DNA of 64,000 nucleotides from a virus: positions 35,975-99,974 of the IMG/VR virus record IMGVR_UViG_3300037852_000186, one strand, 5' to 3'. The notes under the pieces are model-generated. The model saw only the letters and a list, made by a program, of their open reading frames with translations. It searched no databases and was not told the DNA's origin. The first letter of the stretch is position 1; each line of letters begins with the position of its first letter. Position numbers and translations under genes: made by a program. This document shows positions 39,243-45,982 of this stretch, piece by piece.

Positions 39243-39433
39243 CGATCCGTCCTTGTACACTCGCTGCACAGCGGTTTCATACCAGCGAGGCAGTCTTTGA
39301 CTTCTTGATAGCTGGCATGCTGGTGAACCGCCAGGACGCTTGCGCACGACTGGCACACATGGATGGTGCGAGTTATGTCGATAGGCTCCATCGTTCTCTC
39401 TGCTACGTTTCGCCAAGTAACTTCGTTGCTCAT
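39239..39433 (-). CDS. Small zinc-binding protein
   Basis: 64 aa with VCQSCASVL..H and PLCSECTR, two CxxC knuckles forming one zinc ribbon. ATG overlaps the neighbouring stop. Such proteins are common in phage accessory operons. Confidence 0.65.
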   Translation of the reverse strand: MSNEVTWRNVAERTMEPIDITRTIHVCQSCASVLAVHQHASYQEVKDCLAGMKPLCSECTRTDR

Positions 39434-39618
39434 CAGATTAACCGATACGACAATCCGCGCGTTTCCAAGTAGTCGCAGAGGTCATCAACCGTTTCTTCAT
39501 CGTCCACTGTGACGTTATAGATATGCGCGTCCAAGCGCTCCACCACAGCCCTCATTTCCTTGAAGGCAATAAGATCGTCATGGCTAGGATCGATCACTTC
39601 ATAGGTTGATGTATTCAT
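39433..39618 (-). CDS. Hypothetical acidic protein (61 aa)
   Basis: ATG 39618 overlaps the stop of the upstream HTH gene. The sequence (YEVIDPSHDDLIAFKEMRAVVERLDAHIYNVTVDDEETVDDLCDYLE) is a small alpha/beta fold with a strongly acidic loop, reminiscent of DNA mimics, though this is speculative. Confidence 0.55.
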   Translation of the reverse strand: MNTSTYEVIDPSHDDLIAFKEMRAVVERLDAHIYNVTVDDEETVDDLCDYLETRGLSYRLI

Positions 39619-39809
39619 TGCGATCCCTTCCCTCGTTCCTGTTCCAGCCGCCAATGGTCGATGCTCTCTTTGCTGAACCTGTAATCTCTGCCGGCGCGAA
39701 AGAAAGGGATTTTCTTGGCCTTAACCAAGCGATACACCGTGCTCTCATGAATCCGCAGATACTCGGCCAACTCAGCAACCTTGAGCATGGTTGGGATTTG
39801 TGCGTCCAT
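39615..39809 (-). CDS. HTH_17/excisionase-type DNA-binding protein
   Basis: 64 aa: MLKVAELAEYLRIHESTVYRLVKAKKIPFFRAGRDYRFSKESIDHW is a standard winged HTH of the excisionase/AlpA-like group. It is within the long small-gene operon, so it may regulate it or bend DNA for recombination. Confidence 0.85.
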   Translation of the reverse strand: MDAQIPTMLKVAELAEYLRIHESTVYRLVKAKKIPFFRAGRDYRFSKESIDHWRLEQERGKGSQ

Positions 39810-39811
39810 CG

Positions 39812-40024
39812 CTACAGCTCCACTTTCACCCGCACGTTGCCGTTAGCCTTCGTCTTCACTTCTCGCACAACAGTGCCCGCATCCACATCCTCAGAAAATC
39901 TACCGACCAGAATGCCATTTCTCGTGTAGGGCTGAATGGGATACTCGTGGCACCCAACACGGAAACACCACTCACCCTGAAAACGATTGATCGTAACCTC
40001 TGGCGTCGGTTCTTTGTTTGCCAT
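39812..40024 (-). CDS. Hypothetical beta-rich protein (70 aa)
   Basis: Alternating strands (VTINRFQGEWCFRVGCHEYPIQPY and GNVRVKVEL) suggest a small barrel. No family is recognised. It precedes the HTH gene by 2 bp. Confidence 0.6.
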   Translation of the reverse strand: MANKEPTPEVTINRFQGEWCFRVGCHEYPIQPYTRNGILVGRFSEDVDAGTVVREVKTKANGNVRVKVEL

Positions 40025-40078
40025 GTTGTTCCTTGGGCAAAGCGGGCGTTCCCAGCGCCCGCATCCCGGTTGTGGAGT

Positions 40079-40360
40079 TCAGAGATCGTTAGGAATATCG
40101 TTCTCCCTCGGCGTCAACACGCCAACCTTGTAGGCTGTTTCGACCGTGCTCAATACCACACCCGCCGTGTCTCTCAGCAACCGCAACTGCCCGATAGCCG
40201 ATGAGCGCCAGTGTTTATCGACTTCGCTCGCTGCGTTGAAATCCGTAGGTCGCATCTCCTCTGCCGCTTCCATATAGATCCGCGTCTCTAACTCACGATA
40301 CGCAGCTTCCAGCCATTCACGTAACTCAACCAACTTGTCGCTCACTTCTTGTGGTGTCAT
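40079..40360 (-). CDS. Helical hypothetical protein (93 aa)
   Basis: ATG 40360 is preferred, giving MTPQEVSDKLVELREWLEAAYRELETRIYMEAAEEMRP, two long helices typical of small phage proteins. No family is recognised. Confidence 0.6.
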   Translation of the reverse strand: MTPQEVSDKLVELREWLEAAYRELETRIYMEAAEEMRPTDFNAASEVDKHWRSSAIGQLRLLRDTAGVVLSTVETAYKVGVLTPRENDIPNDL

Positions 40361-40431
40361 TGTTCTCCTTACCCTGTCAGCCATCTGCGCACCCGGCCAT
40401 CGGGCAACCGGAGTGAGTGAAATAAAAAGGG

Positions 40432-40962
40432 CTAATCATTTGGAAAATTCAGGTACGCGAACACCCCAAATAGCTTTTTAGCCTCCTTATCGTAGATTCT
40501 CGCAACCTCTTCCGCTGTTGCACCCGAACCCAAGAATCTCTGTTCACCCCCTATTTTGATGTGAGCGAAGTAAGGTTTTGCACTGTTACCCCTGGGCCTA
40601 TACTGCACGCCCTTATAACCAGAATTGTTCCTTCGATGGCTATTTGCTTGATTCTGGGCGTTAGTGCAAGGACGCAGATTAGATCGACGATTATTAAGAC
40701 GGTTGGTATCTCGATGGTCGGCCTGTTGATGACTATCCGTTAGACCGAGAATCTGTCTATGCATCATTATCGTCCGACGTTCACATATTCCAATCGTTTC
40801 GGTTCTAAGCGCATATCCGCGCCACTCCCGCCATTTCCATTGCGCAAGCCACGTTGCGTCACCAGCATCGACAATTGCATGGAAACCTCTCGTTAATGGA
40901 AGCAACCTGCTGTCGGAGTCTGGTCCATCTAGAACCAACGAGACTTGTCTTTTTTGAGCCAT
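40432..40962 (-). CDS. HNH homing endonuclease with AP2 domain
   Basis: A 176-aa protein. The N-terminal part (DAGDATWLAQWKWREWRGYALRT) leads into the HNH motif with MHRQILGL..HQQADHRDTNRLNNRRSNLRPC. The C-terminal AP2 domain (NSGYKGVQYRPRG..YFAHIKIGGEQRFLGSGATAEEVARIYDKEAKKLFG..AYLNF) binds DNA. This domain pair is a typical free-standing homing endonuclease. Confidence 0.88.
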   Translation of the reverse strand: MAQKRQVSLVLDGPDSDSRLLPLTRGFHAIVDAGDATWLAQWKWREWRGYALRTETIGICERRTIMMHRQILGLTDSHQQADHRDTNRLNNRRSNLRPCTNAQNQANSHRRNNSGYKGVQYRPRGNSAKPYFAHIKIGGEQRFLGSGATAEEVARIYDKEAKKLFGVFAYLNFPND

Positions 40963-41117
40963 CCAAAAACTCCGCTAATGAAATAAGGGCAGCCTAGCCT
41001 GTTCGCGCGTTGAAGTAATCTTTTTGTTTCGTAAGACTTCAACGATCCGCCACTCAAGCCCGCAGAGAGTTCGCCAAGGTCACATGCGCAGACTGCGGTT
41101 GTCGCTGCCCCTTCCAT
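40929..41117 (-). CDS. Possible 62-aa protein
   Basis: ATG 41117 is two bases after the stop of the upstream gene. The product has VCACDLGELSAGLSGGSLKSYETKRLLQRANRLGC. It overlaps the HNH start by 34 bp. Spacing and the smooth sequence support it, but composition is not decisive; the HNH gene may have been inserted into its 3' end. Confidence 0.4.
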   Translation of the reverse strand: MEGAATTAVCACDLGELSAGLSGGSLKSYETKRLLQRANRLGCPYFISGVFGWLKKDKSRWF

Positions 41118-41119
41118 AA

Positions 41120-41263
41120 TCAAGCCCAAGTTAACGTTCTGCCTGATTTCCATTCCGCATAGCGAATAGCGTGATACAGTTCCATTGCCCAACGAAGAGA
41201 CTCGTCATCTCTGCGCGTCGGCGATAACAGCATGCGGTCCATTGCTGCGAAGAAGATATCCAT
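41120..41263 (-). CDS. 47-aa helical protein
   Basis: MDIFFAAMDRMLLSPTRRDDESLRWAMELYHAIRYAEW reads as two amphipathic helices with no gaps in coding character. It is in the operon that starts at 41826. No family is recognised. Confidence 0.55.
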   Translation of the reverse strand: MDIFFAAMDRMLLSPTRRDDESLRWAMELYHAIRYAEWKSGRTLTWA

Positions 41264-41278
41264 GCGCTTCGCCTCCAT

Positions 41279-41518
41279 TTATGCAGGCTCGATATCTGAC
41301 GAGTTGCAAGCCGAACAGACGGGCAACAGCCTAGACGTGGACCAACGGCGCCCGCACTCCATACAGACTACGCGGATGCGGACGGCCTTCTCTTTTGCTG
41401 GCTTAGGATTACAATACACACACTGCACAATTCGCGAAGGGTCGTATTGGCAAGGCTTGTGGATGTTCGCTGCGTTGATGCGCCGCTCGGCTGCTCGTTT
41501 CAATTCGGTGGTTGTCAT
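41279..41518 (-). CDS. Double zinc-knuckle protein
   Basis: 79 aa with VQCVYCNPKP, VVCMECGRRW and PVCSACNSSD: three CxxC units, enough for one or two zinc sites. ATG overlaps the upstream stop (ATGA). Function unknown; nucleic-acid or protein binding is likely. Confidence 0.7.
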   Translation of the reverse strand: MTTTELKRAAERRINAANIHKPCQYDPSRIVQCVYCNPKPAKEKAVRIRVVCMECGRRWSTSRLLPVCSACNSSDIEPA

Positions 41519-41826
41519 GTTCTTTTGATCTCATTTAATACTGCGACATTGACTTGCTGTTGGCGACTCCAAGCTTCCTTTTCTGGCATGCCAGCTTTAA
41601 GGTCCACGCGATATTGCTTGCGCGCCGCTATCACGCGAGGGTCACGATGAAAACGCTGGTTTGTTGTCTGTGTTGCCTTCGCTGCGTTGCAGGTCCCCCG
41701 TGGATGTCCGACGATAATCGTGCAGCCGGGCGTGTTGTTCCATTGGCACTTCGTGGACTCTTTGGCCGCTACCATTATCGCTGCATCCCCAGGCCGGTAT
41801 GCTGATTGCTGTCTCATCGTCTTCAT
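41515..41826 (-). CDS. First gene of the small-protein operon (103 aa)
   Basis: A basic protein with a C-x-W-N-N-T-P-G-C and H-P-R-G-T-C segment and a C-terminal helix (KQYRVDLKAGMPEKEAWSRQQQ). It is translated from a probable leaderless mRNA: the -10 ends six bases before the ATG. As the first gene of an operon reaching about 36.6 kb, it may be a regulator. Confidence 0.7.
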   Translation of the reverse strand: MKTMRQQSAYRPGDAAIMVAAKESTKCQWNNTPGCTIIVGHPRGTCNAAKATQTTNQRFHRDPRVIAARKQYRVDLKAGMPEKEAWSRQQQVNVAVLNEIKRT

Positions 41827-41832
41827 AATTAC

Positions 41833-41861
41833 AATCTAATCGCTTTGTACGTGCATGTCAA
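41833..41861 (-). promoter_or_regulatory. Leaderless promoter of the 41826-36652 operon
   Basis: TTGACA (41861-41856), a 17-bp spacer, TAGATT (41838-41833), then GTAATT and the ATG at 41826. TGCACGTACAAA lies inside the spacer and is repeated at the next promoter (42196-42224), so it may be a shared operator. Confidence 0.7.
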
Positions 41862-41917
41862 GTACGTACATAAAATTATTTTCCGTGACCTTGTTTTTTT
41901 CGTTTGCGCGCCGTACA

Positions 41918-42052
41918 TCATTTGCGGTAGTAGCTGCACGGGACTCCGCGACTATGACGATACCCGCAGGTAGAACATACGGGATGGACTACGCGCTTGT
42001 TTCCGTGTTGCACATGCAATGTGTTTGCCTTGCGTGGTTTCTTATCGTTCAC
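41918..42052 (-). CDS. 44-aa zinc-binding protein
   Basis: GTG 42052 overlaps the upstream TGA (GTGA). The sequence has VCSTCGYRHSRGVPC, one zinc site. It follows the 46-aa basic gene from the same leaderless promoter. Confidence 0.6.
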   Translation of the reverse strand: MNDKKPRKANTLHVQHGNKRVVHPVCSTCGYRHSRGVPCSYYRK

Positions 42053-42189
42053 GATTTCCGCCTCTTTCGTTTGCGCGCCAATGCGAGCATGGCTCCCACC
42101 CGCCGCCGATCTTCAGCGGTCGCTTTGTCCCAGCGCTTGCGAACCATAGCTTGCGCGGTTTTATCCTTTCCTTTGGTGTCTTTTGGCAT
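42049..42189 (-). CDS. 46-aa basic KRW-type protein
   Basis: MPKDTKGKDKTAQAMVRKRWDKATAEDRR ends in a run of Lys and Arg. The A-x3-R-K-R-W core relates it to the KARW/NPAA small-protein family found at 16062 and 32681. ATG 42189 lies six bases from a TAATAT -10. Confidence 0.65.
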   Translation of the reverse strand: MPKDTKGKDKTAQAMVRKRWDKATAEDRRRVGAMLALARKRKRRKS

Positions 42190-42195
42190 GTGCGT

Positions 42196-42224
42196 ATATT
42201 ATTTGTACGTGCATTCGCGGTCAA
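42196..42224 (-). promoter_or_regulatory. Leaderless promoter inside the end of the SLOG gene
   Basis: CTTGACC (with -35 at 42224-42219), a 17-bp spacer, TAATAT (42201-42196), six bases, ATG 42189. The spacer contains TGCACGTACAAA, shared with the promoter at 41833-41861. Confidence 0.6.
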
Positions 42225-42559
42225 GCAACCTTCCACACGAACACCCTCAATCCTTTGCTGCGAGCGATATCAATCATCGTATCGGGGCTCTGCCCGTCCC
42301 ACAGCGCGATAAGAGCGTCGGCTTGCTCGGCCATCTGCACGTTGCGAATGTAGCCCGCGCGGCGGCCGAAGCGTTTCCTGTCAGCGGGAATTACGTCGAG
42401 CGGCAGAGCGTGTCTCGAAGCGTACTTCTCGCCGAGACGACCTGCCCCTCGTGCGCCGTCGCTGACAATCGCAGTCACCGTCCAAGGCGCAGCCTGAAGT
42501 GCATCCAGGAGCACGTCGGACGAAATGATGGACAGCGAGCCTGCGATGATAGTTTTCAT
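42221..42559 (-). CDS. SLOG-family (YspA/DUF2493-like) protein
   Basis: 112 aa with MKTIIAGSLSII at the start, VSDGARGAGRLGEKYA in the middle and RAGYIRNVQMAEQADALIALWDGQSPDTMIDIARSKGLRVFVW at the end. This is the Rossmann-like SLOG fold of YspA/DUF2493 proteins, thought to bind nucleotide-derived ligands and often found in phages and defence islands. Usually the start reads AGSR; here Arg is replaced by Leu. Confidence 0.82.
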   Translation of the reverse strand: MKTIIAGSLSIISSDVLLDALQAAPWTVTAIVSDGARGAGRLGEKYASRHALPLDVIPADRKRFGRRAGYIRNVQMAEQADALIALWDGQSPDTMIDIARSKGLRVFVWKVA

Positions 42560-42717
42560 ATTTCCTCGCGACCACTCTCTTGAGTCGAGCGTTCTTGCTC
42601 CGCCGCTTCCCGATAGCAGACCAGCCCACAGAATCGCCGCTTGCCAGCAACGGGTACGCGCACGACCAGGCAGGCGGCATCTTGGCACTGGTCGCAAAGA
42701 TTAAAAAAGTCTCGCAT
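42556..42717 (-). CDS. 53-aa zinc-binding protein
   Basis: MRDFFNLCDQCQDAAC and RRFCGLVCYREAAEQE form a four-Cys zinc motif. Its stop overlaps the SLOG ATG (ATGA) and its start overlaps the upstream gene. Part of a coupled series. Confidence 0.65.
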   Translation of the reverse strand: MRDFFNLCDQCQDAACLVVRVPVAGKRRFCGLVCYREAAEQERSTQESGREEI

Positions 42718-42916
42718 AGTTCTCCAATAATTTCACCGCCCTCTCATCCTCTGCTCTCACCACAGCCCTCGCCAATTCCTGGCTGACGGGATTGCCCGCT
42801 TCCTCTAAGATCTGCAGGAGGTCGCACGCAACCAAGTGCTTGCAGATTTGCGGGTAGGGAAACTTTATGGTGCGCTTAATGAGAGCGATTAGGACTTCGG
42901 CCTTGATGTCGTTCAT
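42701..42916 (-). CDS. Hypothetical protein (71 aa)
   Basis: ATG 42916 has GAGGGA upstream and is preferred. The same frame is open to ATG 43105, which would add 63 Cys-containing residues, so a longer 134-aa form is possible. The 71-aa product is helical (IKAEVLIALIKRTIKFPYPQICKHLVACDLLQILEEAG). Confidence 0.6.
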   Translation of the reverse strand: MNDIKAEVLIALIKRTIKFPYPQICKHLVACDLLQILEEAGNPVSQELARAVVRAEDERAVKLLENYARLF

Positions 42917-43108
42917 GGTTCCCTCGTGACAACGGAACGATTCTGCTTGCTGGATTGCCTTTAACAAACATCCCCTTGTCCTGCCCTCACAAGATCGGGC
43001 AGCGGCAAGAGTTTCCTCGTCAGGCGCGCTCCGTGGTTTCACTTCGCAACCGTGTCCAGACTTCTTAGGCTGGCGCGGTTGTCTGATATCTGCGGCGCCG
43101 TACATTAC

Positions 43109-43288
43109 TTAATTTTTGATGAGTTCGTCGTTGTGGTTGTCCAGCCAGTCCTCAATCGAGCACTGGATTTCGCTGGCAAGCTCGTCGCGTAATCGTTTAT
43201 AGCCAGCAACAGAATGTGGAATTAGCTGGAAGTCCCCCAAAAAATGATCGGCGAGTTCTTCGCATTTGTCGTCCCAAGTCTTACGCAT
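43109..43288 (-). CDS. 59-aa acidic protein
   Basis: MRKTWDDKCEELADHFLGDFQLIPHSVAGYKRLRDELASEIQCSIEDWLDNH reads as a compact three-helix protein. It overlaps the end of the 25-aa upstream frame. No family is recognised. Confidence 0.65.
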   Translation of the reverse strand: MRKTWDDKCEELADHFLGDFQLIPHSVAGYKRLRDELASEIQCSIEDWLDNHNDELIKN

Positions 43289-43358
43289 CTTTGTCCTCTG
43301 ACTTGTGAGGTTTCTCCGTTCCGAGAGCTACCGCGCCACGTGTCCGCGATCTGCTCAT
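43281..43358 (-). CDS. Possible 25-aa peptide
   Basis: ATG 43358 has AAGAGGAAATC just upstream, a good ribosome-binding site. The stop overlaps the next ATG. The peptide is Arg/Lys-rich. Only the signals support it. Confidence 0.35.
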   Translation of the reverse strand: MSRSRTRGAVALGTEKPHKSEDKDA

Positions 43359-43388
43359 GATTTCCTCTTTCGTTTGCCCGCCGCCGCG

Positions 43389-43547
43389 TTACTTCGTGGT
43401 GTCTTTCTTCTTCGTTCGTTTCCGTGGAGTATTCCAATACGGCGAATGGCAACGAGCACAGACCTTTGGTTCTATGTCTGGCTTGCGCGACACCCACTCT
43501 TTACCGCACCGTTCGCATTTCCAGCCCCACACTTTCACCTTGCCCAT
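43389..43547 (-). CDS. 52-aa zinc ribbon
   Basis: MGKVKVWGWKCERCGKEWVSRK, then KVCARCHSPYW and a basic tail. The two CxxC knuckles form a standard ribbon. ATG 43547 lies six bases after a CATACT -10. It is the first gene leftward from a divergent promoter region. Confidence 0.7.
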   Translation of the reverse strand: MGKVKVWGWKCERCGKEWVSRKPDIEPKVCARCHSPYWNTPRKRTKKKDTTK

Positions 43548-43553
43548 GCTCGA

Positions 43554-43634
43554 AGTATGGCATCACAATGATTCGATGTCAAGTACTTGAAATATATTAT
43601 TTCACTTGACATACTTCTAGTCCGTTGCTATATT
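43554..43634. promoter_or_regulatory. Divergent leaderless promoters around a CAAGTACTTG palindrome
   Basis: Minus: TTGACA (43582-43577), 17 bp, CATACT (43559-43554), six bases to ATG 43547. Plus: TTGACA (43606-43611), 17 bp, TATATT (43629-43634), six bases to ATG 43641. The 10-bp palindrome CAAGTACTTG (43580-43589) touches the minus -35 and is a likely operator for both sides. Confidence 0.7.
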
Positions 43635-43640
43635 ATAACC

Positions 43641-43838
43641 ATGAGCAAGAACGAAAACGCGAAGCTGAATCGGCCAGAGTGGGCGCAAGCAATCAACCAA
43701 GGGCGCGTCGTGTACTTTGGCGCTAGGGCTGCCAGCGCAGCTACGTACCGTCGTTATCGCACTCCAGAAGATGCAGAGAGTGAGGTTGCGCGGTGGCGGG
43801 CGGACGGCTTCGAAGCGAAGATCGCGGAGGTTAAGTAG
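43641..43838 (+). CDS. Small protein from a leaderless promoter (65 aa)
   Basis: ATG 43641 is placed exactly at the predicted transcript start. The protein (NRPEWAQAINQGRVVYFGARAASAATYRRYRTPEDAESEVARWRADGFEAKIAEVK) has an alpha/beta pattern common in small plasmid/phage proteins. Its divergent position suggests an immediate-early role. No family is recognised. Confidence 0.7.
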   Translation: MSKNENAKLNRPEWAQAINQGRVVYFGARAASAATYRRYRTPEDAESEVARWRADGFEAKIAEVK

Positions 43839-44009
43839 ATGGAGATAACAGATCACGACCAAGGAATGCTCACAATTCTCAAGGAGGAGTATCCGAACTG
43901 CGGGATCATTTACATCATCGTAGACCCGAAGGCGGGCGCTAACGCGGTCTGGTCGGGGGAGTTGCCCCCGTTGGGGGTCGGCGGCACTGCGGATTCGCGC
44001 ATAGAATAG
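43839..44009 (+). CDS. 56-aa hypothetical protein
   Basis: ATG directly follows the stop of the preceding gene. The acidic product (MEITDHDQGMLTILKEEYPNCGIIYIIVDPKAGANAVWSG) reads as a small alpha/beta fold. Transcribed from the plus-strand promoter at 43606. Confidence 0.6.
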   Translation: MEITDHDQGMLTILKEEYPNCGIIYIIVDPKAGANAVWSGELPPLGVGGTADSRIE

Positions 44010-44078
44010 CGATGGCCACTGTCCTAATTTCAAGGGAGCGGTGTCCTAATTCGGACAATACCATCCGGAGTCGAAGGC

Positions 44079-44106
44079 TTGACAAAGCTCGACGGCGCGG
44101 TAAACT
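44079..44106 (+). promoter_or_regulatory. Promoter without a downstream gene
   Basis: TTGACA (44079-44084), a 16-bp spacer and TAAACT (44101-44106). The -35 sits in the inverted repeat GTCGA..GCTTGACAAAGC.TCGAC. No good reading frame follows, so it may make a short RNA; see the hairpin at 44154. Confidence 0.4.
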
Positions 44107-44153
44107 AAATCCTCGAAGGCTTCGGCCTAATCGCGCTCTAATTCCCATTGAGC

Positions 44154-44188
44154 AAACCGCCTGGCGTATGCGACACGCTGGGCGGTTT
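44154..44188. terminator. Hairpin between convergent transcripts
   Basis: AAACCGCC (44154-44161) pairs perfectly with GGCGGTTT (44181-44188), with an inner GCGT/ACGC stem. It lies between the plus genes ending at 44009 and the minus operon ending at 44295, as expected for a two-way terminator. It lacks a long T-run. The rest of 44010-44294 holds two copies of TGTCCTAATT and no convincing gene. Confidence 0.5.
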
Positions 44189-44294
44189 AGTGTCGGGCTA
44201 TTCAACGCTGTTAATGTATAGGACGAGGACGATCATCTTCGCCAGTCAGCGAAATTGATCTTGACGAGCTGTGATCGGCATAGAAAGACCATAT

Positions 44295-44486
44295 CTATTT
44301 CTCAAAGCTACACGACCAGCACAACCCCGCCTTTCCTCCCTGGTACTCGGAAACTATCTCGCCTTTTGTGTTGCGCTGGCTGACGACGATCTGCCGACTG
44401 CAGCGCGGGCACAGCACGATAAGCACGGGCGACGGCGTAAGTGCGAACGGCTTACTCGGTTCGCCGAATAGTGGCATCTGTTTCAC
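44295..44486 (-). CDS. 63-aa zinc-binding protein
   Basis: LCPRCSRQIVVS and LCWSCSFEK form a four-Cys ribbon. ATG overlaps the HNH stop (ATGA). Last gene of the replication operon. Confidence 0.7.
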   Translation of the reverse strand: MKQMPLFGEPSKPFALTPSPVLIVLCPRCSRQIVVSQRNTKGEIVSEYQGGKAGLCWSCSFEK

Positions 44487-44821
44487 AGTAATCTCGCCTG
44501 TCCAGACTTTCGCTCTCGTGTTAGCCGAGCGTTTGCGGCGTGAAATGCAGCGTCAAGCCGCAAATGACATTGCTGGCACAATGCCAGTAAGTTGTCGTCA
44601 GTATTGCGCGTGGTGTCATTATCTAAATGCGCGCAAGTTAGAACCACCCGCCCGCGAAACGTGATCGCGTCGCGCCCGTTGCGCTCTTCGCATCGCCCGC
44701 CGTGGTCCGTACCACAAACATTGACGCCAGGGCACTCGCAGCGCCCCTTGGCGCGTTCAAAACGGATTCTGCGGCTGATGTCTGGCCAGTCGGCTGGATA
44801 GCGTTCACGGTGCATTGGCAT
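44483..44821 (-). CDS. HNH endonuclease
   Basis: 112 aa starting at ATG 44821 (MPMHRERYPADWPDISRRIRFERAKGRCECPG). The motif continues with CAHLDNDTTRN and LLALCQQCHLRLDA, the H-N-H triad of a well-known phage HNH group. It lies inside the replication operon and shares a stop/start overlap with its neighbours. It may aid replication or be a homing enzyme. Confidence 0.85.
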   Translation of the reverse strand: MPMHRERYPADWPDISRRIRFERAKGRCECPGVNVCGTDHGGRCEERNGRDAITFRGRVVLTCAHLDNDTTRNTDDNLLALCQQCHLRLDAAFHAANARLTRERKSGQARLL

Positions 44822-44823
44822 TG

Positions 44824-45084
44824 TCAGTTCCCCGGCTGCCCCAGCGCCCACAGCAGACAAACCAAGTGCGCCCGATGCTCCGGGATGCCCTCGCACAGCG
44901 CGCCCGCCGCCGCTACAGCCTCTGGCGTTGATGCGCGCACACTGAAGTTTCCCGCGAACGCTGTGAGCACACAGCCGTGGTTATAGATGCCGTCCAAGCT
45001 GAAGTAGGCGCCAGCCGCGATGAGACGCGAGAAAATGTCGCCGGCGTGGCCGAGGGTTTGGCACTCGGGGATTTGAGGTAGCAA
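44824..45084 (-). CDS. Hypothetical protein (86 aa)
   Basis: TTG 45084 is chosen because AAAGGAG lies eight bases before it. The protein (GDIFSRLIAAGAYFSLDGIYNHGCVLTAFAGNFSVRASTPEAVAAAGALCEGI) has an alternating helix/strand pattern. No family is recognised. Confidence 0.55.
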   Translation of the reverse strand: MLPQIPECQTLGHAGDIFSRLIAAGAYFSLDGIYNHGCVLTAFAGNFSVRASTPEAVAAAGALCEGIPEHRAHLVCLLWALGQPGN

Positions 45085-45095
45085 TTAGGACTCCT

Positions 45096-45227
45096 TTAGC
45101 ATTTCGCGATTAAGATGCAGATCGCGGTGAACGCGATTATGAGAATCACGCTGAATAAGCCAAAGTCATTGAGCGCGCGGCGTATGTCGCGGCCAGTGAG
45201 TCTGTCGTTAGGGTTCGTCGTTTTCAT
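45096..45227 (-). CDS. 43-aa single-TM protein
   Basis: A charged start (KTTNPNDRLTGRDIRRALNDFG) precedes one TM helix (LFSVILIIAFTAICILIAKC). It overlaps the HicB-like gene end. Role unknown. Confidence 0.6.
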   Translation of the reverse strand: MKTTNPNDRLTGRDIRRALNDFGLFSVILIIAFTAICILIAKC

Positions 45228-45471
45228 AGGTTAGTCCGTCAACGACTGGCGCCTTGTGTTGGCCGATTCTTGTGTGAACCTCCAGCCAGCCGTTCAGAGT
45301 TATGATCAACAGGTTGCGCGCCTGGTTTATCGTTGCTCCAGTCGCCCAGAGCCCCTCGAAGCCAGGAATGTGGGCAAACCACATGCCGCTTTCCGTCTGC
45401 TCGAATTCCGCTTTTGCTAGCGCCGCACGCATGTAGTTCGCTCGTGAGTCAATGGACTTCTTCTTCGCCAT
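45208..45471 (-). CDS. HicB-like protein 1
   Basis: 87 aa with the HicB/partial RNase H fold: FEQTESGMWFAHIPGFEGLWATGATINQARNLLIITLNGWLEVH. HicB-type proteins are antitoxins or stand-alone regulators. No HicA toxin is next to it; instead a second HicB-like gene precedes it. Confidence 0.75.
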   Translation of the reverse strand: MAKKKSIDSRANYMRAALAKAEFEQTESGMWFAHIPGFEGLWATGATINQARNLLIITLNGWLEVHTRIGQHKAPVVDGLTYENDEP

Positions 45472-45631
45472 GTTCTCTCATGTCCGCGATAACCCGCTTG
45501 GCAAGCGCCTTGACGCTGCGGATCGCCGTCTCGCGGTCGGGGCCGTAGACCATCACGCCAGGGAGGTTGACGACTTCGGCGATCCAGCGGCCGTCGGCTT
45601 CTAGGTCGGTTTCAATGCGTAGGGTTTTCAT
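45449..45631 (-). CDS. HicB-like protein 2
   Basis: 60 aa: KTLRIETDLEADGRWIAEVVNLPGVMVYGPDRETAIRSVKALAKRVIADM is a minimal HicB/DUF1902-type fold. ATG 45631 is chosen. It overlaps the other HicB-like gene by 23 bp. The pair may form a heterodimer. No HicA-like toxin is visible. Confidence 0.75.
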   Translation of the reverse strand: MKTLRIETDLEADGRWIAEVVNLPGVMVYGPDRETAIRSVKALAKRVIADMREHGEEEVH

Positions 45632-45665
45632 GATCGCGCCCTTCTTGGCGCGCCGCAAGGCGGCT

Positions 45666-45763
45666 GAAACCTTTGTAACTTCTGAAACATTTTCTAATTC
45701 AGTTCTAAGAATAAAAAGTTAGGCGGTGAGGTTGGGAGGTTTCAGAGGTTGCAGGGGTTTCAT
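45666..45763. repeat. 9-bp repeat clusters (left group)
   Basis: 45666-45692 has three 9-bp units on the complementary orientation (GAAACCTTT, GTAACTTCT, GAAACATTT). 45728-45763 has four exact tandem 9-mers (GAGGTTGGG, AGGTTTCAG, AGGTTGCAG, GGGTTTCAT). The 9-bp period without a coding need in 45632-45759 suggests protein-binding iterons. Confidence 0.6.
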
Positions 45764-45966
45764 ACGTTTGCGGTTTGACCGCAGTCGTAACACCACGTGA
45801 ATCCGTTGACGGGCCCGCCGCGCCGTTTGTGCTTGCAGCCGTCGGCTTCGGTGTTTTTCATTTCAGGTATTATTGTATTGAGGGCGGCAATAGCGATTTT
45901 GTCTCGTGCGTCCAGCACGGTAGCCCGCAGCTCGTACAACTTACGCACGTATTCTTGTTCACTCAT
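45760..45966 (-). CDS. Small protein with C-terminal zinc knuckles
   Basis: 68 aa from ATG 45966 (MSEQEYVRKLYELRATVLDARDKIAIAALNTII); the end has CKHKRRGG and WCYDCGQTANV, giving a C-x-H/CxxC zinc site. The end overlaps the last repeat unit. Confidence 0.65.
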   Translation of the reverse strand: MSEQEYVRKLYELRATVLDARDKIAIAALNTIIPEMKNTEADGCKHKRRGGPVNGFTWCYDCGQTANV

Positions 45967-45982
45967 AATTACATTTTTAATG

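Noticed and set aside
44012-44221. A 69-aa plus-strand frame after 44009
   Set aside because: It is Arg-rich throughout, crosses a promoter and a hairpin, and has no ribosome-binding site.
45208-45631. HicAB toxin-antitoxin module
   Set aside because: Both genes are HicB-like; no HicA toxin fold was found within several hundred bases on either strand.
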